Counted from the stretch's first letter, positions 7,097-15,057 are shown. The stretch: DNA of 19,482 nucleotides from an uncultured Bordetella sp. (GCA_937881145.1 CALGFL010000150.1:1-19482); one strand, 5' to 3'. The notes: generated by a model from the sequence alone, not told the origin. Translations and numbers: made by a program.

Positions 7097-8308
7097 ATGA
7101 ACTCAAAGACGACGAATTCCGGCTCTCTGGCCGGCGTGCGGATACTCGATATGGCGACCGTCCTGGCCGCGCCGAGCGGTGCGACCCTATGCGCGGATCA
7201 GGGGGCCGACGTCGTCAAGCTGGAGCTGCCCGACGGCAGCGATTCGCTGCGGCACATGCAACCCATCAAGGACGGTTCGCCGCTTTGGTGGAAGGTTGCC
7301 AATCGAGGCAAGCGAGGCATCACGCTGGACGTGCGCAAGCCCAAGGGGCGCGAGATCTTTCTATCGATGCTGCCGCGCTTCGATGTCCTGGTGGAGAACT
7401 TTCGCAGCGGCTGCCTGGACCGTTGGGGACTGGATATCGCGACCCTGCACAAGGCCAATCCTCGCCTGATCGTGGTGCGCCTCACCGGCTTTGGCCAGAC
7501 CGGACCTTATCGCACCCGAGCGGGCTTTGCGCGGGTATTCGAGGCCATGAGCGGCTTTACCAATTTGACCGGCGAGGCCGGCGGTTCGCCGCTGCACAGC
7601 AATTTCCCGTTGGGCGACGCCATCGCCGGCGTGTTCTGCGCGTTCTCCATCGCGGCCGAGGTTGCCCGGCTGCGGGACGATCCCGAAGCCGCGGGCGCCG
7701 AAGTGGACTTGGCCGCCACCGAGGCCTTGTTCCGCCTGCTGGATCCTTTGCCGGTCGAGTACGAGCAGCTGGGTCAGGTGCGCTGCGCCGTCGGCAACCG
7801 CACCTCCTACACCGCGCCGTCCAATATGTACCGCAGCCGCGACGGTGTGTATTTCTCGCTGGTGGCATCTTCGCAGGCGGTCTATGTGCGGCTTTGCGAT
7901 GCGGTCGGCTACCCCGAATGGGTGAGCGATCCGCGCTTCGAGACGTTGCCCAAACGCGTGCAGAACATGGACGAACTGGACGAGGGATTCGTGCGCTGGT
8001 TCGGCGAACGCGCCTATGCCGAGATCAGCGCGCAGCTGGAGCGGCACCAGGTGCCGTTTTGCAAGGTATACGACATTCGGGATATCAAAGCCGACCCGCA
8101 CTTCCAGGCACGTCAGGCCATCATCCGCCTGCCGGATCCCGACTACGGCAGCCTGCCCGCGCCCTGCATCGTGCCGCGCATCGTCGGCCGCGACATGCCG
8201 ATACCTCGCTCCGGGCCGGCGGTCGGCGAGCACAACGCCGAGGTCTATGCCGAGTTGGGCCTGGACGCTGCCGACCTGGTCCAATTGCGCGCCCAGAACG
8301 TGATCTGA
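7097..8308 (+). CDS. CaiB/BaiF (class III) CoA-transferase
   Basis: A 403-residue protein of the usual family length. It opens with the classic LAGVRILDMATVLAAPSGATLCADQGADVVKLE region and contains RGKRGITLDVRKPKGREI, VRLTGFGQTGPY (127-138) and SNFPLGDAIAGVF (168-180). Asp174 aligns with the Asp that forms the acyl anhydride in formyl-CoA transferase; the racemase His is absent (Phe144 in that region), so transferase rather than racemase activity is expected. It would move CoA from a donor such as succinyl-CoA to the pathway acid. The ATG at 7097 fits the candidate promoter; an in-frame ATG at 7052 overlaps the promoter and lacks a ribosome binding site. It is the first gene of the rightward operon; the next start is 9 bases on. 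Confidence 0.93.
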   Translation: MNSKTTNSGSLAGVRILDMATVLAAPSGATLCADQGADVVKLELPDGSDSLRHMQPIKDGSPLWWKVANRGKRGITLDVRKPKGREIFLSMLPRFDVLVENFRSGCLDRWGLDIATLHKANPRLIVVRLTGFGQTGPYRTRAGFARVFEAMSGFTNLTGEAGGSPLHSNFPLGDAIAGVFCAFSIAAEVARLRDDPEAAGAEVDLAATEALFRLLDPLPVEYEQLGQVRCAVGNRTSYTAPSNMYRSRDGVYFSLVASSQAVYVRLCDAVGYPEWVSDPRFETLPKRVQNMDELDEGFVRWFGERAYAEISAQLERHQVPFCKVYDIRDIKADPHFQARQAIIRLPDPDYGSLPAPCIVPRIVGRDMPIPRSGPAVGEHNAEVYAELGLDAADLVQLRAQNVI

Positions 8309-8317
8309 GGTCGGGCC

Positions 8318-9325
8318 ATGTCTTCCCAATTCATTAGCGATACCTTCGACGCTCTGGTCTGCCGCAAGAGCGAAGCCGGTGTGCAGTCCCGCATCGAAAC
8401 GCTGACGCTGGAGCATCTGTCGGTGGGCGAGGTTGTGATGCGCACCCGCTATGCCGGGGTGAATTTCAAAGACTGCCTCGCGGTCACGGGGCGCGCCAAG
8501 ATCATTGCCGGATTTCCGCGCATCGCGGGCATCGAGGCCGTGGGCGAGGTTCTGTCGTCGTCAGATGCACGCTTCGTTCCGGGCGATGCCGTTCTGGTGC
8601 ATGGCTTCCAGACCGGCATTGCCTACGACGGCGGCTTCTGCGCGCGCATGCGCGTGCCCGCGGCGCATTTGCAGAAGCTTCCTATGGGCCTGTCGCCGCT
8701 GGAGGTCGCAGCCATCGGCGTGCCGGGTTTTACCGTGGCCATGGCGCTGGAGCGCTTCGAAGCCAACGGCCTGCGCCGCGACAGCGGGCCGATCGCCGTT
8801 TCGGGTGCTACGGGCGCGGTGGGCATGCTGGCGATCTCCATATTGGCGCGTGCCGGCTATCAGGTTGCCGCCATCACGCGCCGGCCCGCGCAAGCCGACA
8901 CGCTGCGCGAACTGGGTGCAACGGAAATCATCGATGCCGAAGCAACGCGCTCGGCCAAGCCATTGGAAGCGGGCCGTTTCGCCGCGGCGATCGACAACGT
9001 GGGTGGCGCCACGCTGTCGTGGCTGCTGCGATCGCTGCACGACAGCGGACAGCTCGCCTCGGTCGGCAACGCAGCAGGCAATACCTACGAGGGCAGCGTG
9101 CTGCCCTTCATCCTGCGCCAGGTGCAGGTGTTCGGCATCGTAGCCAATGCGCCCTGGCCGCAGCGTTTGCGGCTATGGGACAGGCTGGCCGGCGATTGGC
9201 GGCCGGACCTTGGCCTGCTGCGGATCCACCGCATAGGCCTGGCCGATCTGCCCGCGCATGCAGAGCGCCAGGCAAGCGGCGCCGCGCTGGGACGCACTCT
9301 GGTCGATTTCGGAGATCCCTCTTGA
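8318..9325 (+). CDS. Zinc-free MDR oxidoreductase of the YhdH/AcuI (acryloyl-CoA reductase) type
   Basis: A 335-residue medium-chain reductase. The pattern NFKDCLAVTGRAKIIAGFP (49-67), GIEAVGEV, then AAIGVPGFTVAMAL (131-144) and the NADPH-binding loop VSGATGAVGM (161-170) follow the YhdH/AcuI family closely. The zinc-site GHE motif of alcohol dehydrogenases is replaced by GIE, and no structural cysteine cluster is present. Characterised relatives reduce acryloyl-CoA to propionyl-CoA with NADPH. In this cluster it may reduce a 2-enoyl-CoA, perhaps one formed by the divergent acyl-CoA dehydrogenase or entering directly. GAGGT at 8307-8311 spans the previous stop and serves as its ribosome binding site. 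Its stop overlaps the start of the next gene (TTGA). Confidence 0.88.
   Translation: MSSQFISDTFDALVCRKSEAGVQSRIETLTLEHLSVGEVVMRTRYAGVNFKDCLAVTGRAKIIAGFPRIAGIEAVGEVLSSSDARFVPGDAVLVHGFQTGIAYDGGFCARMRVPAAHLQKLPMGLSPLEVAAIGVPGFTVAMALERFEANGLRRDSGPIAVSGATGAVGMLAISILARAGYQVAAITRRPAQADTLRELGATEIIDAEATRSAKPLEAGRFAAAIDNVGGATLSWLLRSLHDSGQLASVGNAAGNTYEGSVLPFILRQVQVFGIVANAPWPQRLRLWDRLAGDWRPDLGLLRIHRIGLADLPAHAERQASGAALGRTLVDFGDPS
9311..9316 (+). promoter_or_regulatory. Ribosome binding site of the TTG-started racemase gene
   Basis: GGAGAT stands 5 bases before TTG at 9322. It decides the start: no ATG or GTG lies near the beginning of the conserved LAGVRVLEM motif, and TTG overlaps the previous stop as TTGA. 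Confidence 0.6.
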
Positions 9326-10353
9326 ACGGGCCTCTTGCCGGAGTGCGGGTGCTGGAGATGGAAACTGTCGGCCCGCTGCCTTGGGCGGGGATGATGCTGG
9401 CCGATATGGGCGCACGCGTCATCCGCGTTGCGCGGCCGGTGGCCGCCGACATGGGCATCGCACGCGATGCGCGTTTCGAGTTGACCCTGCGCGGCAAGCA
9501 ATCCGTGATGGCCGATCTGAAAACCGAAGCAGGGCGCGAGACGGCGCTGGCTCTGGTAGCGGATGCCGACGTTCTACTGGAAGGGATGCGGCCCGGTGTC
9601 ATGGAGCGGCTCGGACTGGGGCCGCAGGCCTGCTGGCAACGCAACGCCGCCCTGGTGTATGGCCGGATTACAGGCTGGGGGCAGGCGGGGCCATTGGCCC
9701 AGGAGGTAGGCCACGACATCAACTACCTCGCGCTGAGTGGCGTGCTGCATGCCATAGGGCCGGCCGATGGGCCGCCCACGGTGCCGTTGAACCTGATCGG
9801 CGATTTCGGGGCGGGCGGCATGCTGTTGCTGGTCGGCGTCATGGCGGCGCTGCTGCAGGCGCGCGCCAGCGGCCAGGGGCAGGTCGTCGACGCGGCAATG
9901 GTCGATGGCGCGCTGGCCATGCTGGCGCCCATCCTGGGCCGCTGGCAGGCAGGGCAATGGCATGACCGCCGAGCCAGTAATCTGCTCGATGGTGGCGCTC
10001 ATTTCTACACCACCTATGCCACTGCCGATGGCCAGGCGGTCGCGGTAGGCGCCATCGAGCCGCGCTTCTATGCGGCCTTGCTTCTAGGTTTGGGCATGCA
10101 GGACGAAGCGCTGCCCGCACAGCACGTTCAAACGGCCTGGCCGGATATGCGGGCCAGATTCGCGGCGATCTTCGCGCAGCATACGCGCGAACATTGGTTG
10201 CAGGTCTTCGAGGGTACCGAGGCATGCGTTACGCCCGTGCTCTCGCTGGCCGAGGCCTGCCGGCATCCGCATTTCACGGTACGCGGCAATTTCCAAAACG
10301 TGGAGCAGGTCCTGCATCCTGCTCCGGCGCCGCGGTTTTCCACACCGACGTAG
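9322..10353 (+). CDS. Alpha-methylacyl-CoA racemase-like CaiB/BaiF protein
   Basis: A 343-residue protein beginning with TTG. It belongs to the same superfamily as the CoA-transferase two genes upstream but carries the racemase signature: VGHDINYLALSGVLHAIG with His131, and PLNLIGDFGAGGML with Asp161. The His-Asp spacing of 30 matches the catalytic His126/Asp156 pair of mycobacterial alpha-methylacyl-CoA racemase. NLLDGGAHFYTTYATADGQAVAVGAIEPRFY is also racemase-like. The reaction would be interconversion of (R)- and (S)-2-methylacyl-CoA, giving the isomer that the acyl-CoA dehydrogenase accepts. It is about 15 residues shorter than typical racemases and ends in a proline-rich tail. It is the last gene of the rightward operon, with 29 bases before the convergent pirin gene. 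Confidence 0.88.
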   Translation: MNGPLAGVRVLEMETVGPLPWAGMMLADMGARVIRVARPVAADMGIARDARFELTLRGKQSVMADLKTEAGRETALALVADADVLLEGMRPGVMERLGLGPQACWQRNAALVYGRITGWGQAGPLAQEVGHDINYLALSGVLHAIGPADGPPTVPLNLIGDFGAGGMLLLVGVMAALLQARASGQGQVVDAAMVDGALAMLAPILGRWQAGQWHDRRASNLLDGGAHFYTTYATADGQAVAVGAIEPRFYAALLLGLGMQDEALPAQHVQTAWPDMRARFAAIFAQHTREHWLQVFEGTEACVTPVLSLAEACRHPHFTVRGNFQNVEQVLHPAPAPRFSTPT

Positions 10354-10382
10354 GCACCAAAAACCGGGCCGTGCAAGCCGGA

Positions 10383-11288
10383 TCAGGCGGTTTGCGCCTG
10401 TTCCGCCACGCCGCCGGGCTGCGCATGCGGGATGCGCCCGAAGCGGCCGCTGTTGAAGTCGTCGATGGCCTGGCGGATTTCGTCTTCGCTGTTCATCACG
10501 AACGGGCCATACCCGACCACGGGCTCGTCGATAGGCTCGCCGGACAGCCACAGCAAGACCGCATCGCTGTTGGCCTCGATCTGCACGCCACTGCCGGCCC
10601 GGTCGAAATGCACCAGCTGGCCTTCGCGCGCGACGGCGCCGCCGTTGACCAGCACGGTGCCGCGCAGTACGACCAGCGCCAGCGTGTAGCCGTCCTTCGC
10701 TTCGAAGCGGCCGCTGCTGCCCTGGTTGATGCGCACGTCCCATACGTCCATCGGCGTGAAGGTCAGGGCCGGGCCGCGCCGTCCGCCGAACTCGCCGGCG
10801 ATCACGCTAACCCGGCCGGCGCCGTCGGGCAGATCGACCGAGGGGATCTGCGCGTTCAGCAAGGTCTGGTAGCGCGGTGCGGTCATCTTGTCTTTGGCGG
10901 GAAGGTTGACCCAGAGCTGCGCCATTTCGACAGTGCCGCCGCTCCTGGTGAACTCGCGCGTATGGAATTCTTCGTGAATGATGCCGCCGCCGGCGGTCAT
11001 CCACTGCACGTCGCCGGGGCCGATGCGACCGCCCGCGCCGGTGGAGTCGCGATGTTCCACTTCGCCTTGATAGACGATGGTCACGGTCTCGAAACCGCGG
11101 TGCGGATGCTGGCCGACGCCGCGCGGCTGCGCCGCCGGTTCGAAGCGGGTGGGCGCCGCGTGGTCGAGCAGCAGGAAGGGGCTCAAGTGCCGGCCCAGGC
11201 CGTCGTAGCCGAACAGCGATCGCACCGGAAAACCGTCACCGACCCAGTGCGGGCGGGGGGCGCTGTAGACGCCGAGAATGCGCTTCAT
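10383..11288 (-). CDS. Pirin family protein
   Basis: A 301-residue bicupin protein. The metal ligands of pirins are present: His61 and His63 in GQHPHRGFETVT, and His105 and Glu107 in GGIIHEEFH, followed by MAQLWVNLPAKDKM. Some pirins act as quercetinases and others modulate transcription or respond to oxidative stress; which applies here cannot be told. The start at 11288 is chosen because AAAGGAG stands 6 bases before it; a competing ATG at 11294 touches that site directly, and the open frame beyond is non-conserved. It stands alone: upstream is a tRNA gene on the other strand, and downstream it converges on the racemase gene. No adjacent LysR regulator is seen, although pirin genes often have one. 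Confidence 0.93.
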   Translation of the reverse strand: MKRILGVYSAPRPHWVGDGFPVRSLFGYDGLGRHLSPFLLLDHAAPTRFEPAAQPRGVGQHPHRGFETVTIVYQGEVEHRDSTGAGGRIGPGDVQWMTAGGGIIHEEFHTREFTRSGGTVEMAQLWVNLPAKDKMTAPRYQTLLNAQIPSVDLPDGAGRVSVIAGEFGGRRGPALTFTPMDVWDVRINQGSSGRFEAKDGYTLALVVLRGTVLVNGGAVAREGQLVHFDRAGSGVQIEANSDAVLLWLSGEPIDEPVVGYGPFVMNSEDEIRQAIDDFNSGRFGRIPHAQPGGVAEQAQTA

Positions 11289-11294
11289 GGTCAT

Positions 11295-11301
11295 CTCCTT
11301 T
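11295..11301 (-). promoter_or_regulatory. Ribosome binding site of the pirin gene
   Basis: Read on the minus strand as AAAGGAG, ending 6 bases before the ATG at 11288. It selects MKRILGVYS as the N-terminus over the ATG at 11294, which would leave no spacing. Confidence 0.6.
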
Positions 11302-11501
11302 GCCTCGCGTGATGCGCGCAGGCCGATAGGACAAGAATAGGGTGCGAACGACGGTTCCACTAGACGGCAATCTTTGCACGCATAGTTCTATTTCCTGAAC
11401 GATGGATCCGCGCGGGATCTGACTGATCGCCATGGTCGCATGCGTTCCCGTCCGCCCGGCAGGCCTAGGCAGCGCCGTGGCCGTCGGTGATCGCGATTTT
11501 C

Positions 11502-11510
11502 TGCTAGAAT
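11502..11510 (+). promoter_or_regulatory. Candidate extended -10 promoter of tRNA-Ser
   Basis: TGCTAGAAT is an extended -10 element (TGnTAnAAT) about 60 bases before the tRNA gene. No good -35 box lies 16-18 bases upstream, as is common for extended -10 promoters. The predicted start near 11517 gives a leader of about 53 bases to be removed by RNase P. The 281 bases between the pirin gene and the tRNA otherwise hold no gene. A GTTC/GAAC inverted repeat at 11385-11400 could be a regulator site for pirin but is short. Confidence 0.4.
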
Positions 11511-11569
11511 GCTCGATTACCAGTTTTTTGCGTTGCGCAGTGATGCCGCCCGCGCAAATGCCGGAATCA

Positions 11570-11660
11570 GGACAGGTGGCCGAGCGGTTGAAGGCGCACG
11601 CCTGGAAAGCGTGTATACGTGAATAGCGTATCGGGGGTTCGAATCCCCCTCTGTCCGCCA
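11570..11660 (+). tRNA. tRNA-Ser (anticodon GGA)
   Basis: A 91-base class II tRNA with CCA encoded. The acceptor stem GGACAGG pairs with TCTGTCC, closing with a G-T pair. The anticodon stem CACGC (11597-11601) pairs with GCGTG (11609-11613) around the loop CTGGAAA, with anticodon GGA at 11604-11606, reading UCC and UCU. A long variable arm (GTATACGTGAATAGCGTATC region) precedes the T arm GGGGGTTCGAATCCCCC, as in serine tRNAs. The discriminator base is G, the serine identity base. No integrase or repeated tRNA 3' end follows it in the window. Confidence 0.97.
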
Positions 11661-11691
11661 AGAATTCTTCCGAGGCAGTCCAGAAAAGTCA

Positions 11692-11729
11692 AAAAAACCC
11701 CGTAGAGGCAAGCGTCTACGGGGTTTTTT
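11692..11729. terminator. Strong bidirectional rho-independent terminator
   Basis: CCCCGTAGA (11698-11706) pairs perfectly with TCTACGGGG (11715-11723) over an 8-base loop. The stem is flanked by an A run at 11692-11697 and a T run at 11724-11729, so it can end transcription from the tRNA and also any leftward transcription. It lies 31 bases after the tRNA gene. Confidence 0.92.
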
Positions 11730-11888
11730 CTTTCTCTCTGTGCACGCCGCCAAGGCTAGCCCGACTTTTCAGAAGATTGCCGATGGGGGCGGCAGCGTGA
11801 AGCGCGCGCAGGCGGCGTTATTCACCACCATGCTTTGGTATGCTGGTATTCATCTCAATTGCTCTTGCACTTGATTGGCACCGTATCC

Positions 11889-13175
11889 GTGACTTCCCCT
11901 TCACCCGCTGGCGCTACTGCCTTTCCAGATATGGACGGCCTGCTGCAAACCGCAGTAGAGCAGGCTTTCAACGCCATCGTTGTCACCACGGCCAATCTGC
12001 AGGGAGATGGCCCGATCATCATCTATTGCAATCCGGCCTTCTGTGTCATGACGGGATACAAGGCCGAGGAATTGATCGGGCGCTCGCCTCGCATGCTGCA
12101 AGGGCCTCTGACAGACCCCAAGGTGCTGAGGCGACTCCGCGCCTGCCTGCACAGCCGGCAGTTCTTCGAGGGTGCAACGTTCAATTACCGCAAGGACGGC
12201 AGCGCCTACCTCGTCGAATGGAATGTCTCTCCGGTTCTCGATGCGCACGGCGACATTCGCGCTTTTGTATCCGTGCAGCAGAATATTACGGAACGGGTTC
12301 AGGCACAGGAGAGCCAGGCCTTGCTTGCCCGGGCTTTGGACGCCACCGACGATGCGGTGTTGATCGCCGATGAGAAGGCCAATATTCTTTTCGTCAATCA
12401 GGCATTCGAACAATTGACCGGTTACGGCAGCGCCGAAGTCCTGGGGCCGACCCCGGCTTACCTTCAATCGGGCACCCCACCGCCTGCCTTTCATACCAAA
12501 CTGCGCGAGGCCCTCGCGCAGGGCGAGGGCTGCAAGGCGACATTTTCCGATCGGCAAAAGCATGGTCGGCTTTATTACGTGGCGCAGACCATCACCCTGT
12601 TGAAAGACGATTCGGGTGCGACCCGCCACTATGTCGGCGTGAGCAAGGATGTGACGGAACTTGTCATGCGCACGCAGGAATTGCGCGAACAGGCCTATCA
12701 CGATGCCTTGACCGGCTTGCTCAACCGTCGTGCCGGACAAGCGCAACTGCATTCATGCCAGCGCCGGGCACAAGCAGAGGACAACGGCTATGCGCTCATC
12801 CTGGGCGATATCGACAAGTTCAAGCAGATCAATGATCGCTTCGGACACGAAGCGGGCGACCATATTCTGCGTCAATGCGCGACGCTGCTCAAAGCCGTTG
12901 TTCGCAGCGGCGACGCGGTGGTGCGATGGGGCGGCGAGGAATTTTTAATCATATTGCCGAGCTGCCAGCTCGAAGCCGCCTGCGAACTCGCGGAGCGCAT
13001 GCGCGCATCCATAGCCGCACAACGTGATGCCATGGCTCGGAGTATCACGATGTCTTTCGGCGTCAGCGCCTGGCAGTCGCCGGAAGACAGCGCCGCGGTC
13101 CTTCGCCGCGCCGATCGTGCGCTGTATCTGGCCAAGAAAAATGGCCGGGATCGCGTGACGGCACTGCCGTCGTGA
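11889..13175 (+). CDS. PAS-PAS-GGDEF diguanylate cyclase
   Basis: A soluble protein of about 428 residues predicted to make cyclic-di-GMP. The first PAS domain (about 18-137) resembles LOV domains, with GRSPRMLQG (64-72) and NYRKDG (99-104), but Pro67 replaces the photo-adduct cysteine. The second PAS domain spans about 143-258. The GGDEF domain (267-427) has an intact GGEEF active site (348-352), the DIDKFKQIND metal/substrate stretch, and the RxxD inhibitory site RSGD (339-342) at the standard distance of five residues. The start is uncertain: GTG at 11889 is used, but TTG at 11835 and ATG at 11931 are in frame and none has a clear ribosome binding site. No membrane segment is seen, so the signal is probably intracellular (redox, flavin or small ligand). 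Confidence 0.9.
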   Translation: MTSPSPAGATAFPDMDGLLQTAVEQAFNAIVVTTANLQGDGPIIIYCNPAFCVMTGYKAEELIGRSPRMLQGPLTDPKVLRRLRACLHSRQFFEGATFNYRKDGSAYLVEWNVSPVLDAHGDIRAFVSVQQNITERVQAQESQALLARALDATDDAVLIADEKANILFVNQAFEQLTGYGSAEVLGPTPAYLQSGTPPPAFHTKLREALAQGEGCKATFSDRQKHGRLYYVAQTITLLKDDSGATRHYVGVSKDVTELVMRTQELREQAYHDALTGLLNRRAGQAQLHSCQRRAQAEDNGYALILGDIDKFKQINDRFGHEAGDHILRQCATLLKAVVRSGDAVVRWGGEEFLIILPSCQLEAACELAERMRASIAAQRDAMARSITMSFGVSAWQSPEDSAAVLRRADRALYLAKKNGRDRVTALPS

Positions 13176-13220
13176 AACCGCCCGGCCTATCCCGCCTTGA
13201 CGCGGGCTGGTCTTTCGACG

Positions 13221-13976
13221 TCACCCTAGCGGCGTGCCCGTGAAGCGGGCAAGCTCGTCCAGCAACTGATCCTGGAATCGCGCGTCGGTGACGGCAGGAT
13301 GGGGCTGTTGTCGATGCCGATGATGCCAGTATCCGCCAGTGGTCAATGCCTGGGCGTCCTGGCTGACGGCAAGCCACGTCTGGGTTACTTGTCCCAGACG
13401 CAGGTCGTCCGGCGCATTGGCACCCCCCATCTTGGTTGGCACCCACCCCGGATTGACGGCATTGCTGATCACATCGGGCCACAATCGCGCCACTGCCGCG
13501 GCCAGCGCGGTGACAAATAGTTTGCTGTCCGAATAGTTCCCCGTCGATGTACGACCTGACCAATCCACGCCAGTCAAGTCTGCGCTTGCGCTGGCGTGCA
13601 TGCCGCTGCTGAGGTAGATCAGGCGTCGGGGGCGCTGGATCAGCGCCGTGAGCAGATAGGGGGCGACGACGTTGACGAGCAATACGCCCGGCCCCGAGAG
13701 GATGCCTGCGTTGTGGATGACGGCATCCATCGGGCCGATGGCATTGACCTGTGCACAGAGATCGCGGATCTGTGCAAGATCCGCCAGATCGCCGATGGTG
13801 ACAGACGCTCCGCTGGCGACAAGTTCGCCCACGGACGGCAGCCGGCTTCGGGAGCGGACATGCACAACGACCTCATGGCCCTGCTCGAGCAGCGTCTTGG
13901 CCGCTGCGTAGCCCAGACCGTCCGACGATCCGGTAATCCACACCCGGGCCGAACGACGGTCATGGCGCTGCGGCAT
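13221..13976 (-). CDS. Short-chain dehydrogenase/reductase (SDR)
   Basis: A 251-residue classical SDR. The cofactor loop is TGSSDGLG (15-22), followed by NAG (89-91), the catalytic serine in YLSSGMH (Ser123/124) and Tyr148-x-x-x-Lys152 in YSDSK; NPGWVPTKMGG follows as usual. Arg41 after the second beta strand (HVRSR) suggests NADP(H). The substrate is unknown. The gene starts 18 bases after the YahK-type dehydrogenase gene on the same strand, so the two oxidoreductases are probably co-transcribed and controlled by the divergent LysR regulator. It converges on the PAS-GGDEF gene with 45 bases between, which hold only a weak 5-base-stem hairpin. Confidence 0.92.
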   Translation of the reverse strand: MPQRHDRRSARVWITGSSDGLGYAAAKTLLEQGHEVVVHVRSRSRLPSVGELVASGASVTIGDLADLAQIRDLCAQVNAIGPMDAVIHNAGILSGPGVLLVNVVAPYLLTALIQRPRRLIYLSSGMHASASADLTGVDWSGRTSTGNYSDSKLFVTALAAAVARLWPDVISNAVNPGWVPTKMGGANAPDDLRLGQVTQTWLAVSQDAQALTTGGYWHHRHRQQPHPAVTDARFQDQLLDELARFTGTPLG

Positions 13977-13994
13977 GTCGCGCTCGATCGAGGA

Positions 13995-15044
13995 TCAGGC
14001 AGCCAGAGAGGCGTTATCGATGACGAATCGGTATTTCACGTCGCCCTTGAGCATGCGCTCGTAGGCATCGTTGATCTGGTTCGCGCGGATCATTTCGATG
14101 TCCGCCACGATGCCGTGTTCGGCGCAGAAATCGAGCATTTCCTGCGTTTCAGGGATGCCGCCGATCATCGAGCCGGCCAGGCTGCGGCGCTTGGTGATCA
14201 GGTTGAACACCTGGGGCGAGGGGTGCGGCGTGGCGGGAGCGCCCACCAGGGCTATCGTGCCGTCCCGCTTGAGCAATTCGAAGAAGGGATCCAGATCGTG
14301 CGGCGCGGCCACGGTGTTGAGAATGAAATCCAGGCTCTTGGCGCGGGCTGCCATTTCGTCGGCGTTGCGCGAGACCACGACTTCGTCTGCCCCCAGGGCG
14401 CGAGCCGCTTCTCGTTTGGATTCGGATGTGGTAATCGCCACGACATGCGCACCCATGGCATGGGCGATCTTGATGCCCATATGCCCCAGGCCGCCGATGC
14501 CGACAACGCCCACCTTGTGACCCGGACCGACTTTCCAGTGGCGCAGCGGCGAGTAAGTGGTGATACCCGCGCACAGCAGCGGCGCCACGGCCGCCAGCTG
14601 CTCCTCGGGGTGACGGATATGCAGCACATAGCGCTCATGCACCACGATCTGCTGCGAATAGCCTCCCAGGGTATGTCCTGGCGCGTCGGATGTAGCTCCG
14701 TTGTAGGTGCCAACCATATGGTCGCAGTAATTCTCCAGCCCTTCGTCGCAATCGGCGCAATGCTTGCAGCTGTCGACGATGCAGCCTACGCCGACCAGGT
14801 CGCCGGCCCGATGGCTCGATACGTGCTCGCCCACCGCGATGACGCGGCCCACGATCTCGTGGCCTGGCACGCAGGGGTAAAGCGTGCCTTCCCACTCCGA
14901 ACGCACCTGATGAAGATCGGAATGGCACACGCCGCAATAGTCGATGGCGATCTGTATGTCATGCGCTCCAGGAGCGCGGCGGGTGATTTCCAGCGGTTCG
15001 AGAGGAAGGTTGCCCGCATGGGCGCCGTAGGCTTTGACAGTCAT
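13995..15044 (-). CDS. yahK: Zinc-dependent NADP-type alcohol dehydrogenase (YahK/CAD family)
   Basis: A 349-residue medium-chain dehydrogenase, the same length as E. coli YahK, which reduces a broad range of aldehydes with NADPH. The catalytic zinc ligands are Cys40 (GVCHSD), His62 (GHE) and Cys158; the structural zinc cysteines are 93, 96, 99 and 107. The Rossmann loop is GIGGLGHMG (182-190), and the following TTSESKREAA supports NADP use. The start at 15044 is fixed by AAGGAG 7 bases upstream; the open frame to 15098 is rejected. It is first in a two-gene leftward operon with the SDR gene, divergent from a LysR gene. Detoxification of aldehydes is the likeliest role. Confidence 0.94.
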   Translation of the reverse strand: MTVKAYGAHAGNLPLEPLEITRRAPGAHDIQIAIDYCGVCHSDLHQVRSEWEGTLYPCVPGHEIVGRVIAVGEHVSSHRAGDLVGVGCIVDSCKHCADCDEGLENYCDHMVGTYNGATSDAPGHTLGGYSQQIVVHERYVLHIRHPEEQLAAVAPLLCAGITTYSPLRHWKVGPGHKVGVVGIGGLGHMGIKIAHAMGAHVVAITTSESKREAARALGADEVVVSRNADEMAARAKSLDFILNTVAAPHDLDPFFELLKRDGTIALVGAPATPHPSPQVFNLITKRRSLAGSMIGGIPETQEMLDFCAEHGIVADIEMIRANQINDAYERMLKGDVKYRFVIDNASLAA

Positions 15045-15051
15045 GATGATG

Positions 15052-15057
15052 CTCCTT
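15052..15057 (-). promoter_or_regulatory. Ribosome binding site of the YahK-type dehydrogenase gene
   Basis: AAGGAG on the minus strand, 7 bases before the ATG at 15044. It decides between MTVKAYG and the longer open frame. Confidence 0.65.

Noticed and set aside
11385..11400. Short inverted repeat GTTC-N8-GAAC upstream of the pirin gene
   Set aside because: Four-base arms are expected by chance and no neighbouring LysR regulator is present; it is mentioned only as a weak possibility.
11236..11661. A minus-strand frame whose product begins MADRGGFEPP and contains FQACAFNRSAT
   Set aside because: This is the antisense translation of the tRNA-Ser gene, a well-known false protein in genome annotations.
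11570..11888. tRNA-Ser as an integration site for a mobile element
   Set aside because: No integrase gene and no second copy of the tRNA 3' end is visible in the window; the following genes look like ordinary chromosome.
13191..13206. Hairpin CCCGC/GCGGG between the PAS-GGDEF and SDR genes
   Set aside because: The stem is only five pairs and is not followed by a proper T run, so it is too weak to call a terminator.
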